A stretch of DNA of 64,000 nucleotides from Oegoconia quadripuncta (lineage: Eukaryota > Arthropoda > Insecta > Lepidoptera > Autostichidae). The stretch's first letter is position 1. Each line of letters opens with the position of its first letter. This document shows positions 22,175-33,003 of this stretch, piece by piece. The stretch lies in the NCBI GenBank assembly GCA_949316235.1, contig OX438747.1, forward strand, positions 35,107,601 to 35,171,600. Direction: 5' to 3'. The notes beneath the pieces were generated by a model that worked only from the letters and a program-made list of their open reading frames with translations, was not told the DNA's origin and made no database searches. A program made the position numbers and the translations under genes.

Positions 22175-22562
22175 GGCTTTTTGGCGCGATCTCGGCGAGT
22201 GAAGTTGTATTTTTCTTGATAATTCTTATAATTTGTGCATTCTAACTTTTGAAGCTTAATAAAGGCAGAATATTGTGCAGCAAACGTTAGCGTTGGTGTA
22301 CAGGTGAAAGGAAGTGTAAATTAAAGTGCGTGACGTAGCTTTCGGGTTCCCACAAGAAGCCGCCAAAATCTTTTGTAAAGCATTCTGCCACTTTACTGAA
22401 GAATGACTTGACCGTGACTAGACTCTGTATACCCCAAGTATACGACGAATTACTTGTTTTGACTGAGACTGACTAATAAATTAAAGAAATAAGAGAAATA
22501 AGACATGGCTGTATGGGCTTAGATCCCTTTGTCTTCTACGAGAGGAGAGAATAAAATGAAAA
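22175..22562 (+). mobile_element. Family G retroposon, copy 2 (3' end type 2)
   Basis: Same head, but the last 70 bases differ from copies 1 and 4 (GACATGGCTGT...GAGGAGAGAATAAAATG plus A-run). Imperfect TSD AAAGTTAACC / AAAGTAACC. Confidence 0.82.
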
Positions 22563-23028
22563 AAAAGTAACCAAGAGTGGCGTTAATTCAAATTCACCCT
22601 GTATACCAGTTTGTTATCCTTATAGTGAGTTTTTAGGAAACCCAACAACCTATAAGATTGCTGTTTTTTTTCACCTGGCAGCCCTCATTACGTCATGTTT
22701 AGCATATATGATACTCGTTCGATCCGTCGTTCGACGAACGTTTCCGGGGCGCCTTAGACGAATTGCCAAGCAGTTTATGAGATGGTTACGTAAATACTGA
22801 GAACACCTTGGCATTGTATCTTGGAGCTATATCAGTATAAACGCCGATAACAACTGATAATTGGATTGTATCCAATTTCATTATCAAAACATGTACAAAC
22901 ATAAATAAGACGCTACAGAACAATTCGTAAACATTTCTTTATCCGACTGTCCAAGGAGGGTAATAATAAATAAATAAATATCTTTGCACATACACACTGC
23001 ACCATCTAGTTCCACACTAAGCAACTAA

Positions 23029-23524
23029 GGAGCCGTCCATATATTACGTCATTCTAAATTAGGGGGGGGGGGGGGTTGGTCTGCGGATGACGGTAAATGA
23101 TAGATGGGGGGGGTGTTTTGACGTCATTCTTATTTATTTATTTGTAGTTTATTTTTCACATACAAAAAGATTATTTCTAAAAAGAAATTTCTTCCAGCAC
23201 ACCTAGTAAAATACTAGCTGCCCGCCCCGGCTTCGCCCGTGGTACTTACATGTATTATACATATAAACCTTCTTTAAGAATCAGATATTACCCGTGATCC
23301 AGAATTTAAAAGAATGGGTGAAAACTCCGTGGGAGTTATCCAAAGAAAAGTAAAAATACCCTATTTTTCTCAAATCTGCAATGTTTTATTTTGTCAAACT
23401 AGTAATGACGTCAATTTTGGGAGAAGGGGGGGGGGGGGGTCATTAAGAAATGACGATAGGATGATTATAGGGGGGGGGGTCTAAAATCTGAAAAAATCGA
23501 TGACGTAAGTTATGGACGGCCCCT
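23029..23524. mobile_element. TIR MITE with G-runs
   Basis: Inverted ends GAGCCGTCCATATATTACGT and ACGTAAGTTATGGACGGCCC, with several runs of 9 or more G inside, probably TA-flanked. Contains an RTE-like 3' fragment near 23211 (CCCGCCCCGGCTTCGCCCGT). Confidence 0.8.
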
Positions 23525-23549
23525 ATGCTTGTATTATAGATACCAGGGG

Positions 23550-24716
23550 GCCTACAACGATCATTTTAAAAACCATCATGTTTCAGGAACGTTTTGTTTC
23601 AATGTTAAAGTAATATTACTCAAATTCGTACCGCGATCATCTAGCGATAATACAAAACAATATTGTTTTACTCCTGCTTAGAGACGGGAAAGAACGAATG
23701 ATTTGTCTATTCCTTGCAGTCAGAAGAACGAGACAACGTTATACCTTTGTATAGCGTTATCACTTTCACACCTCGAATAATAATAGCGTTCCGGTATACG
23801 CAATTATTTAAACATTGTGCATGATTTTTGTCGTTTATGTTCATATTTTTATTGTTGAAATGCGTAATTAGAAATAAAAGTTTTTTATATTTATGCATAT
23901 ATAAATTTAAATATACGTTTTCATTGAAGTAATGCAAGAAAGCGTAAATTAAATGTGAAGTAACGCTGCTCCCGCCGCCGGTGTCGTTCCGTAAAATGAA
24001 ACATTGTGTCAAAGTAATAAGCGCGGCGCTTTCTTAATTTCATAATCTTGGTATAAAATTTTTATTTGTTTGAAATTATTTTTTTACTGGTTTTATAGAA
24101 TTTATATTATGGCGACTAGAAGAAAATACAAACTAATGTTTTAGTGATTTTTGTGCATTTATAGAATAAGCAAGCATCCTAGACAAAGAACTCGTCGAAC
24201 AAATTCAGCTTCGTCAATATCGAAGGGATTACATTCTTCACGTAATCGCCTTCGACGTTGCATCTTCTCCGACAAATCCTCTGCGGCATCGTCTTCCAAA
24301 CTCGAATAATTCGTAATCATTGGCCATCTAAAACCACATCACATTTAATGTATTTCTTATCGGTTTACGCAATGAACACAATGTATTTATAAAGAGTTAT
24401 TGTGAAAAACACATCCACTTACTTTTTTAAGCGAAAATAACGGTTTATTATCCTTATACCACTAAAACAATAATAAATCCATCACAAGAGACTAACTTTT
24501 TTAAGATTGTAAAATTTGACGTTTGAGCAATATTACTAGCTGTCAAACGACCGTTAAACAACGATGATGGTACGAATTGAGCGAATGATTCAGCGGTGAC
24601 GTCACAAAACTGCTTAACAAAACAATATTATAATAAGCTTGTTTTAAGGCGGTCGGGGTACGAATTTCCAAAGTAATATTACTGTAATATTGCTATAAGA
24701 GGTGATTGTAGGCCCC
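23550..24716. mobile_element. PIF/Harbinger-like non-autonomous element
   Basis: Ends GGGGCCTACAACGATCA and TGATTGTAGGCCCC are inverted repeats, with the 3-bp duplication CAG at the SINE-A insertion point. At 24160-24330 the minus strand encodes RRRRLREECNPFDIDEAEFVRRVLCL, the N-terminal signature of Harbinger transposases, with frame damage before it. The rest of the transposase is missing. Confidence 0.75.
24172..24330 (-). pseudogene. Harbinger transposase N-terminal remnant
   Basis: An ATG-led frame (MANDYELFEFGRRCRRG) and the frame carrying DIDEAEFVRRVL are offset, so one frameshift has separated them. Only about 50 residues remain. Confidence 0.65.
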
Positions 24717-24869
24717 CAGATGGTTGATATACTACACAAAAACATTTTTGTGTACATGTCTGTATTCATCATACAAACATATGCCCCTAGCGGGATTCGA
24801 ATCCGCGACCTTTTCGTATAGCAGGAGTTTCTAACCACTACACCAAACAGGTCGTTTCTGGGGTGTTTT

Positions 24870-25204
24870 TTTTTTAAATTCTTTATACACAACGGGTTAG
24901 CACTTGACCTCAATCACACCTGGTGTTAAGTGAAGATGAGGCCGAATGTGGTAGCGTACTGACCCGGAAACCCCATCTTATTTGGGGGACTGGCTATCTT
25001 ATCTCTGAGAACCGGAACACAACAATGCTATTAACATTGCTTGGCGGCAGATTTAGATAACATGGTGGTAGCTAGCCAGGCGGACATTTAAAATAACCTA
25101 CCACCTACCAAACCGAGTACTAAATATGTACCCCGCTGGGGATCGAACCCGCGACCTCCGAATTGTAAACCCAATGTTGTTTCCATTGAGCCACGGAGGC
25201 GGTT
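24870..25204 (-). mobile_element. SINE-C, full copy
   Basis: Head with GGGATCGAACCCGCGACC and GAGCCACGGAGGCGGTT on the right; tail on the left with the T-run. 25205-25580 is short-tandem and AT-rich sequence without a gene. Confidence 0.87.
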
Positions 25205-25581
25205 ACATACATACACCCACATTATATACCCACCCACATTATATATACATACATTCACCCAGGTACAAGCTAACAATTTCCTTTGACATAATGCGAAAGA
25301 AGACAGCCTCATTGCTCTATATAGAAGGGAAGTACAGTATGGCTCAGCTATGTTGACTCACGTTATTCTTTTTCCCATAATCTCATTTTACGACAATCAC
25401 GGGAAGAAATTTTATGAAAAACTATATAAGCCATGCATGTATAAAATATATAAGCTATGCAAAAAGAGAGTGAGGTTTAAAAAGGCGAATGTATCAATGA
25501 GGCTGGCATAGTCACCCAGGGTGTAAGCCTCAAATAAAAACAAGATTAAAAAAAAGCAATTTTTTGTAACCATGTCATGGG

Positions 25582-25984
25582 GGCTTTTTGGCGGGAACTC
25601 GGCGAGTGAAGTAACATTTTTCTTTATAATTCTTATAATTTGTGCATTCTGACTTTTGAAGCTTAATAATGGCAGAATATTGTGCAGCAAACGTTAGTGT
25701 TGGTGTACAAGTGAAGGGAAGTGTAAATTAAAGTGCGTAACGGAGCTTTCGGGTTCCCACAAGAAGCCGCCAAAATCTTTTGTAAAGCATTCTGCCACTT
25801 TACTGAAGAATGACTAGACGGTGACTAGACTCTGTATACGCTAAGTATACGACGAATTACTTGTTTTGACTGAGACTAACTTATAAACTGAAGAAATAAG
25901 AGAAATAAGACGTGGCTGTTACGTAAGAAGGGGCTAGATCCCTTTGCCTTCTCCTAGAGGAGAGAATGAAACGAAAAAAACAAC
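25582..25984 (+). mobile_element. Family G retroposon, copy 3 (3' end type 2)
   Basis: TSD ACCATGTCAT at 25569-25578 and 25985-25994. The tail matches copy 2. Confidence 0.83.
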
Positions 25985-25999
25985 ACCATGTCATTTTCA

Positions 26000-26454
26000 T
26001 GCATAGATTGTATACATAACCAGATAGAATTGTGAACCCACCATCTACACATAAACTGATGAGGTTTCCGTAAGATATACAACGCTTTGTAATTTTTCTT
26101 ATAAGAATTTTGATCAATAAATTAAAAAAAAGCTGGGTTTTTAATAAAAATAAAATTATTAATTTTTTTATACCTCTTTACGAGTGTTGGTTGTCAATAA
26201 GAAATTGACTACATAATTATGTCATGATACCACCTTTACTTAGCATAAAATTTAACTGAATCCACCATTATGATCCTTGAGAAGTAAGTAATCCATAAAG
26301 ATACAAATGCAAACAGTTTACAATAAAGTTCAGTTAAAACAAAAAAATATAATGATTATTACAACACACAAACAATATATTCTGTATTCCACAACAATAA
26401 CAAACATAACACAATGGTAAACAAAAAGGTACAATTTATTAATCAGATTTTGCT
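26000..26454. other. AT-rich sequence without recognised features
   Basis: No coding frame or repeat family. If the candidate gene at 28.8-29.9 kb is real, part of this could be its 3' side before insertion of the LINE. Confidence 0.4.
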
Positions 26455-26620
26455 TCAAATCAAATCAAATATGCTTTATTTTGTAGGTACACAGGGTACA
26501 CTTAAAATAGTCAATTTTACATTTTTAAAGCTACTGCTTGTTCAAAGGGCAATTTTCCTCTGAGAAGAACAAGCAAGAAACTCGAGAGGTTGCTCTTTAA
26601 TTCGTTTCTATATTACAAAA

Positions 26621-26627
<7 letters not shown>

Positions 26628-26674
<47 letters not shown>

Positions 26675-28555
26675 ATGTAATTTTATTTAAAATAAAACAT
26701 AGGAACGTACATAATTAAAAGAAATAAATAAAACTCAACTACTATTTACAAATAAAAAACTTGACCCAGATCCCTCGAAAACGGGAGCGTTCCCAGAAGG
26801 CTGGCAGAGTTACCCCGCTGTATGGCGAGGCTAATCCTTTGCGCGAAATACAGGCCAGCCTTACGATCATAGGACGCATTGACCAAGCGCTCAGAAATCT
26901 CCTTAAAGAGATAATGAGCATCTGGTCCCCAAGGCCCGAGAGTTTCAACACCAAACGGCGCAAAAATGAGGTCACTGCTCAAACCGGCATATTTGCGCCG
27001 CTTGGCGCTCTCAGCGGTCGCGGCAGCGGAGCCAGCTTTGGTTGCTGTTCCTGGAAGATGCGACGGAGCAAAAGTATCAACGCAAGTAGCGTCCCATACC
27101 AAACACCGACCCATCTTCCAGGGTACGAGCGTCATTCCGTCAGGTCTTTTTCCGTCATCTCTCGACAGACCATTGGGTTCCAGAACTGCCGGAGAGCCAG
27201 CAGTAGCGAAGGACCGACGGATAACATCGTTTAACTCCGCGTGCCTTGAAAAGCGCCCGGCGCTCCTGCAACACGATAAACCGTGACGACCAAGATGACT
27301 GACGGCATGGCCACATCCACATTGGTGTGGTGCAATGCAGGGTGCGCCCAGGCGAAGGGCCGTGGCGATCCTGAAAGTGGAACTATCTAACAGCGTGCCA
27401 ATGTTCGCCGATGGAGGGGCTTGCAGCCAAAGGCCCGATTCCCATTCGCCCACAGCTAAGAGGCGAGCTCGCTCTGCAGAGTCAGTTGACGTATTCAGAA
27501 GACTATTCCGTACTAACTTGCAAAGCGGCTCGTCCCACAGCTTTTGCGATAAACGATTTTCGGGGTAATCAGTGTTTGGGCAAGCTTGTCTCCAAGCATT
27601 TTCGGCTTCGCCAGCGAAAGTAATTTCAGATCCGTTGGGACAAGAAGCCAAAATTTTACTAACTAAATTTTGTGTACTATGAGCCGAAGATAGGAAAGCC
27701 GGTAGTGATACACTTGAAATTTTGCGTATGCCCAGGCCCCCAAACCTTATAGGTAAGGATGCCTGAGTCCAAGCCGTATTGTCCATGCTTATATTTAAAA
27801 CCGAAATTAAAGTTTGCTTGATGATGCTGTCGAGGCGTTCCAAAATTTCTTGGTGTTTCCAGAACTGACTGCATCTCAAGACATAAGTGAATTTAGGGAC
27901 AAACAAGCAATATCTAAGAATATAATAGGCCATGTGGGTGCTAATATGTTGTAGACGGTCCGAAACTGCTGCAAAATTTTGAATTTTTTCTTCAATAAAG
28001 GAGGAAAATGATTCCTCAAAAATAGGAGACCCTAGGAGAAGAAGATTAGACTTGTCAACAACTTTAATATTCGGTGCTAAGGAATTAAAGTCATTGATGA
28101 CATTGGCTACATTTTGACATGATTCGGATATATACAGCTCACATTTCGAGAAATTAAACTCCAGGCCAATGGCGCCAAATTCTCGAATCATGAGCCGCAT
28201 ATCATCCAGCACGGTATTAACATCACCCCCTAGGGTTCCGTCGTCCAAAAACCATACATTTAATTTGGAATTTAATCTCTCAATAACGTGGTGGATGGCT
28301 AAGCCGAAAATGGCCGGCCCGAGAGGATCGCCCTGCTGGCACCCCACGGACGAAAATAAAAGAATATCTTTATATACCAATTTTGATGGCTCTTTGTAGC
28401 ATTGCCACAAAAACTTATACAAATTTGGTATTTTCGACCGTACTTGTGTCAGCAGGGCGCCCCTATCAACCGAGTTGAAAGCGTTTTTGATATCAACCTT
28501 CAGCACGACTTCCCCCTCTTGGCGAATTAGAAATTAAACGCCCTTTCGTTTTATA
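26628..28555 (-). mobile_element. 5'-truncated R2-like non-LTR retrotransposon
   Basis: A minus-strand element with a 42-base poly(T) at its left end (its poly(A) tail) and a 5' end cut near RT motif A. It interrupts a Jockey-type LINE fragment whose two parts (26455-26627 and 28556-28690) join to match the uninterrupted copy at 15490-16050, so insertion is direct and recent relative to its host repeat. Confidence 0.88.
26746..28506 (-). CDS. Reverse transcriptase with C-terminal restriction-like endonuclease (partial)
   Basis: 586 codons without a stop. The conserved frame continues upstream of the nominal GTG start (EGEVVLKVDIKNAFN), so the true N-terminus is lost. RT motifs in order: A DIKNAFNSV, B QQGDPLGPAIF, C VWFLDDGTLGGD (catalytic Asp pair), D GLEFNFSKCELY. 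The C-terminal part has a Cys/His cluster CGCGHAVSHLGRHGLSC followed by RPDGMTL...LVWDATCVDT and AESAKRRKY, which resembles the PD-(D/E)XK nuclease of the R2/R4/NeSL group and differs from the APE nuclease of Jockey/RTE elements. Clade assignment below that level is uncertain. The absence of stops suggests a young copy; a full-length parent should exist elsewhere in the genome. Confidence 0.85.
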   Translation of the reverse strand: MLKVDIKNAFNSVDRGALLTQVRSKIPNLYKFLWQCYKEPSKLVYKDILLFSSVGCQQGDPLGPAIFGLAIHHVIERLNSKLNVWFLDDGTLGGDVNTVLDDMRLMIREFGAIGLEFNFSKCELYISESCQNVANVINDFNSLAPNIKVVDKSNLLLLGSPIFEESFSSFIEEKIQNFAAVSDRLQHISTHMAYYILRYCLFVPKFTYVLRCSQFWKHQEILERLDSIIKQTLISVLNISMDNTAWTQASLPIRFGGLGIRKISSVSLPAFLSSAHSTQNLVSKILASCPNGSEITFAGEAENAWRQACPNTDYPENRLSQKLWDEPLCKLVRNSLLNTSTDSAERARLLAVGEWESGLWLQAPPSANIGTLLDSSTFRIATALRLGAPCIAPHQCGCGHAVSHLGRHGLSCCRSAGRFSRHAELNDVIRRSFATAGSPAVLEPNGLSRDDGKRPDGMTLVPWKMGRCLVWDATCVDTFAPSHLPGTATKAGSAAATAESAKRRKYAGLSSDLIFAPFGVETLGPWGPDAHYLFKEISERLVNASYDRKAGLYFAQRISLAIQRGNSASLLGTLPFSRDLGQVFYL

Positions 28556-28768
28556 TTATAATATTTCATTATTAATTGTGAAATAGTCTGGTTATGCGAA
28601 CGGGCTGGTTATGTCCATGAATGTTTATCATCTAAATAATCTGATATTTTATAATATGCTTTCTTAATAAGTTTCTGTTTTATAGTATCTTAATGGCTAT
28701 ACGGTTACTCTCCTTGGTTGACAAATTATTTAGCAGGCAAAATACCTTTTCACAGCATTGCTTACGAA

Positions 28769-29928
28769 TTACAACACAAATGATAAAATTTTTAAAACAT
28801 TAATTAGGCTGTATTTCTCTTTTGTTATGAGACTCTGTCAGGACATTTTGTATTTTAATATTTTTTAATTTTTTATCTTAAATAAATAAATTAAGTTTAC
28901 AATAAAATTATATTACAGAAAGATAATAATAAAAAGATAGGTAGGTACTAAAAAAAGATAAAAGAAGGGCCCTGGAACATAAATTCAGAATTGAAATTGA
29001 TATAAAACATGCACTAAGTATATATTTCTGAATTGCAATAAAATTGTACATTCTATTCTTACCACTTTTCTGAAATTGTATTTTCTTTTCTGTTGTGCCA
29101 TAAAGTGTATTGTATTGTGTCCTTGACTGCACCAATCAGAATGTAATAACATAACCAGAATAGCCAATACCTGATTTGAAAGTATTTGTGATGCATGCCC
29201 TTCATTTGTTATTAGAAGTTCTTATACAAATGAGAGCATATCTTAACAAAATTCTTGACAATTGGCAAACCTACTCATATGGCATATCAAGGGCAATTTG
29301 GTCATTACCTAGTTGCCCTTTCCTTGTTATCTCATTTAGGGTATGAAATTAAAGTAATAGGAGCCATGGTACTACATACCATACAATCATTAAAATTATT
29401 GTGTAATAAGAAAGGCAGGTTAAAAATTTCGCGCCAACGTAAAATAGTAATTTAATTTTTTTTTCACCGGTTTTCGCACCCATAAGAACCCAATTAGAAA
29501 AAAGAAATTGCTTTTTTATTTTACAAATTGATAGGCGAAGGATACTCACTAAACAGCTGTTGTTGAGTTCAAGGTCGCACACAGCTTGTATTTGTTGCCA
29601 ACACGGATTCACAAACGTTTCTGAATCAACAATCGTTCGTACACAAACAAGGAACACTGCCAAATTATTTACATATGACGTAAATATTAAAGAAAAGTTG
29701 CAACTGTTCAAATATATTAAAAAAATTGTATGTCACAGCCGCTTGCGTGTAACTGGTGTAACAAAGTATTGTTACGCTTAGTTTATGAAAAAGACATGGT
29801 AATTATTACATTGTGATAAGAAATAAGTACAATTTTGTAATGGTTGTGAAATTTACGAAGACTTCACGAAATATTTTGGGTTTGACATTTTTCGAGTGTT
29901 ACCATGTGAAATTATCTGTATCACTCAT
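28769..29928 (-). CDS. Candidate four-exon small gene, 117 residues, unknown function
   Basis: A model built by eye has exons 29903-29928, 29550-29703, 29063-29170 and 28769-28834, totalling 354 nt including TAA. All introns are GT-AG (for example TTTGAACAG|TTGCAA, CTGTTTA|GTGAGT, AAATCAG|GTATTG, AAAGTG|GTAAGA, CCTGACAG|AGTCTC) and every phase matches. The protein starts MSDTDNFTCC, has the segment SETFVNPCWQQIQAVCDLEL in exon 2, a hydrophobic run VLAILVMLL in exon 3 and ends LSFVL. The stretch shows no sign of the window's repeat families, and a LINE lies just downstream. I recognise no family. Short exons in AT-rich DNA can be assembled by chance, and further exons may exist. Confidence 0.35.
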
Positions 29929-29929
29929 T

Positions 29930-30690
29930 TTAAACTCGTTCGCTAGTAGATTTATGAATACATTCTCACAGTGAACTCACTCATATTGTGCTGCCGCCGT
30001 TCTGTTTTCACATAAGTGAAGTGTAGCTTTACTTCCCATGACAATCACTTCGCACAATTTGCTCCTATTTTAATACGTATATTCAAACTAAAATCCTACA
30101 ATAAAATGCAAACATAAAAAAAAAAACCGACGGCATCTTATCGGTGTTTGTGGGTGCACTTTTTTGGTAGATATTCATTTAAGAAATCGCCATTTTGTTT
30201 AATAAAAAAAGAACAACTATTTTCGTTTAAAATATGATTTGATTTAAACCCAAATAATATTTATTTTCTACATTATAAAATTGCCGGCCAAGGCTCGATT
30301 GGTATCGCTTTTCATAGAAAGACTTTGTTATTTGTGTGAGCACGTTTTTGTAATCGTTTCCTGCTACGTATTCTCTATCTATATCCCATTGATACAACGA
30401 ACAAATTACTTAATTAGATAGAGCTATGAGTACGTAAAAATAAAATCAATAGTACGAGACTGTTTATTATTTTAAATCGCAACATTGAATAAACTGTCTT
30501 GCTTAGATACTGTCTTGTCTCATTTAAGTACGTTTCATTCCGCTAAGTGTGTTTACCTAATTGGTCGATTTCATTCTCTATATTGAAACTTGAAACGGAA
30601 CGTAAAATTTTTATTTAGATTGTAGACGTATTTCCACATGTAAAACATGTCCTACCATTAAAACATTATAATAGTCAATATGAACTATAA
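29930..30690. other. Unique AT-rich interval, no gene recognised
   Basis: Upstream of the candidate small gene. No repeat family or coding exon was seen. Confidence 0.4.
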
Positions 30691-30761
30691 TTTTACAATA
30701 CAATACAATACAAATACACTTTATTGTACAAAAGGAGAACATACATTTTACAAAACACAAT

Positions 30762-31685
30762 GGTGTCGATTCGGTTGCACACGAACTAAACTAAAGCCAG
30801 ATTTAGACTGGTGCTGTCACGTTATATTGTTCCAGAGAGAAAAATACAGACCTACTTTAAAATTGGTTTTAGTTTAGTTTGCGTACAACCGAATCGACAC
30901 CAATGGCTACTTTATATTTTCTAAAAATAGTTTATTGAGTCGTGACATTTGCCCTCGGTGAAGTTTCTCAAAGTTATTGATACACTATTATTCAATGTCA
31001 TACATAACGCACGAGCCGAGCGAGCGAAGCCAGAGTCCTGCTCCAGTCATACAGTTAAATTCCAGAAACGAATCGGTCCTATTCATAATTATTGGTTTAG
31101 GTTAGGCTGATCGCAATGTGAGACTCGACACGAACTAAACTAAAACCAGATTTAGACTGGTGCTGTCACGTTATATTGTTCCAGAGAGAAAAAGACAGAC
31201 CTACTTTAAAATTGGTTTTAGTTTAGTTTGCGTACAACCGAATCGACACCAATGGCTACTTTATATTTTCTAAAAATAGTTTATTGAGTCGTGACATTTG
31301 CCCTCGGTGAAGTTTCTCAAAGTTATTGATACACTATTATTCAATGTCATACATAACGCACGAGCCGAGCGAGCGAAGCCAGAGTCCCGCTCCAGTCATA
31401 CAGTTAAATTCCAGAAACGAATCGGTCCTATTCATAATTATTGGTTTAGGTTAGGCTGATCGCAATGTGAGACTCGACACGAACTAAACTAAAACCAGAT
31501 TTAGACTGGTGCTGTCACGTTATATTGTTCCAGAGAGAAAAAGACAGACCTACTTTAAAATTGGTTTTAGTTTAGTTTGCGTACAACCGAATCGACACCA
31601 ATGGCTACTTTATATTTTCTAAAAATAGTTTATTGAGTCGTGACATTTGCCCTCGGTGAAGTTTCTCAAAGTTATTGATAGATTT
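30762..31685. repeat. Three tandem copies of a 349-bp unit that includes a TIR MITE
   Basis: ACGAACTAAACTAAA(A/G)CCAG recurs at about 30780, 31130 and 31479. Each unit has the MITE right end TTGCGTACAACCGAATCGAC plus about 200 bp of flank (GCCGAGCGAGCGAAGCC). Only the first unit keeps the left TIR TGGTGTCGATTCGG. The last unit breaks off at GTTATTGATA. Confidence 0.88.
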
Positions 31686-31761
31686 TTTTTGAAAATAGTT
31701 ACAGGGGTTCAAAGTATATTCTCCGACATAATGAAATTCACAGTGGTAACTTTAATCATAT

Positions 31762-32590
31762 AGTGGACCTAATTCTGGCGCCCATCGTCTAAAGCTAAAA
31801 CTAATTCCTAAATTTTACGCGGATTTTAATCTTAGCTAAACCATTTGTTATTCCAAAACGGTCATCCAACTAAATTAAGAAAGGTTTTAAACACCGGCTA
31901 AGTTGTCTGTGGTGGGCTAAGTTTTGGATAGGTTGAATTGGATGTGTGTTACCATTTTAAAAATCATGTGACCGAATGAATGAATGATATCGATATTAAT
32001 TCCATATTTTATTACTTTTTATGATTAAATCTTACTTTTTTAAGATCTTACACACGTTTATTATATTTATTTTTTGTAATTTTCAACTTTCTCTCCACAT
32101 TTTACATAATTTTCGCGGCATTTGACAATTTACTGCTATCTGTGCTATCATTTGATGATAAGCGGGCACAAGAACACAATAGAACACAAACAAAAGACAG
32201 CGGAGCACATTCCAGATACATTTAAGCAAGCGCAAAAGGAATGACCACGGTTAGAGAATAATATTTTTTCATTTTTTGTCTCTACGTTCCATTTTTGACA
32301 ACTAGTATTCAAATTGACGTATTTACATACAATTTAATTTTAAGTGGCACGTCTGGAGGTCCCGACTAAAATTAGCGATGACAGTTCTTATTTCATCCTA
32401 AAATGGCCATCCTAGAATAGCTTTTGAGCCGCTAAGTCTAAGTTGAGTCAGCCGTTTAAAATTAGAAACGTCATATTCAATTTAGTCCTACCATTTGATT
32501 TTGACAGACATTTCAGAATAGCAAAGGTGTTTAGCGGCTGTCAACTAAAGCTAATTATAATTAGCGGCCACTCTGAATTAGGTCCACTGT
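31762..32590. mobile_element. TIR DNA element, about 830 bp
   Basis: Inverted ends TAGTGGACCTAATTCTGG and GAATTAGGTCCACTG. Internal AGCTAAAACTAATTCC / AACTAAAGCTAATTATAAT words extend the inverted symmetry. No transposase. Confidence 0.75.
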
Positions 32591-32608
32591 ATGGGTAAGG
32601 CCCGCTGA

Positions 32609-33003
32609 GGCTTTTTGGCGGGAACTCGGCGAGTGAAGTATAGCATTTTTCTTTATAAGTCATAAAATTTGTGCATTCTAACTTTTGAAGCTTAATAATG
32701 GCAGAATATTGTGCAGCAAACGTTAGTGTTGGTGTACAGGTGAAGGGAAGTGTAAAAGTGCGTAACGGAGCTTTCGGGTTCCCACAAGAAGCCGCCAAAA
32801 TCTTTTGTAAAGCATTCTGCCACTTTACTGAAGAATGACTTGACCGTGACTAGACTCTGTATACGACGAATTACTTGTTTTGATTGAGACTGACCTATAA
32901 ACTGAAGACATAAGATAAATAAAAATTTTCACTCGAAACTGGCAGTAAGGTCCCTCGACAATGAGGTTGACTGGTTGCCATCCTCAAAAATAAGAAGAAG
33001 AAG
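32609..33003 (+). mobile_element. Family G retroposon, copy 4 (3' end type 1)
   Basis: Perfect 12-bp TSD AAGGCCCGCTGA on both sides. The tail matches copy 1. Confidence 0.87.

Larger units (their letters stand above)
22967..24857 (-). mobile_element. SINE-A split by two DNA elements
   Basis: The tail (22967-23028), a middle piece (about 23524-23549) and the head (24717-24857) reassemble to one ordinary SINE-A. The intervening blocks are TIR elements. Confidence 0.85.
26455..28690 (-). mobile_element. Jockey-type LINE 3' fragment split by the R2-like element
   Basis: The left part 26455-26627 and right part 28556-28690 together equal the 15490-15810 sequence. Confidence 0.85.

Noticed and set aside
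26761..27568. Plus-strand open frames opposite the R2-like element
   Set aside because: Antisense shadows of a clearly recognised reverse transcriptase/nuclease frame.
28691..28760. Minus-strand reading QCCEKVFCLLNNLSTKESNR next to the LINE border
   Set aside because: Needs an AAG acceptor and runs into a stop supplied by the LINE. The alternative exon ending at 28769 fits splice rules better, though neither is proven.
29165..29310. Plus-strand reading MHALHLLLEVLIQMRAYLNK after an AG
   Set aside because: Overlaps the minus-strand exon 3 boundary of the candidate gene, lacks consistent downstream splice partners and ends in a stop; probably chance.
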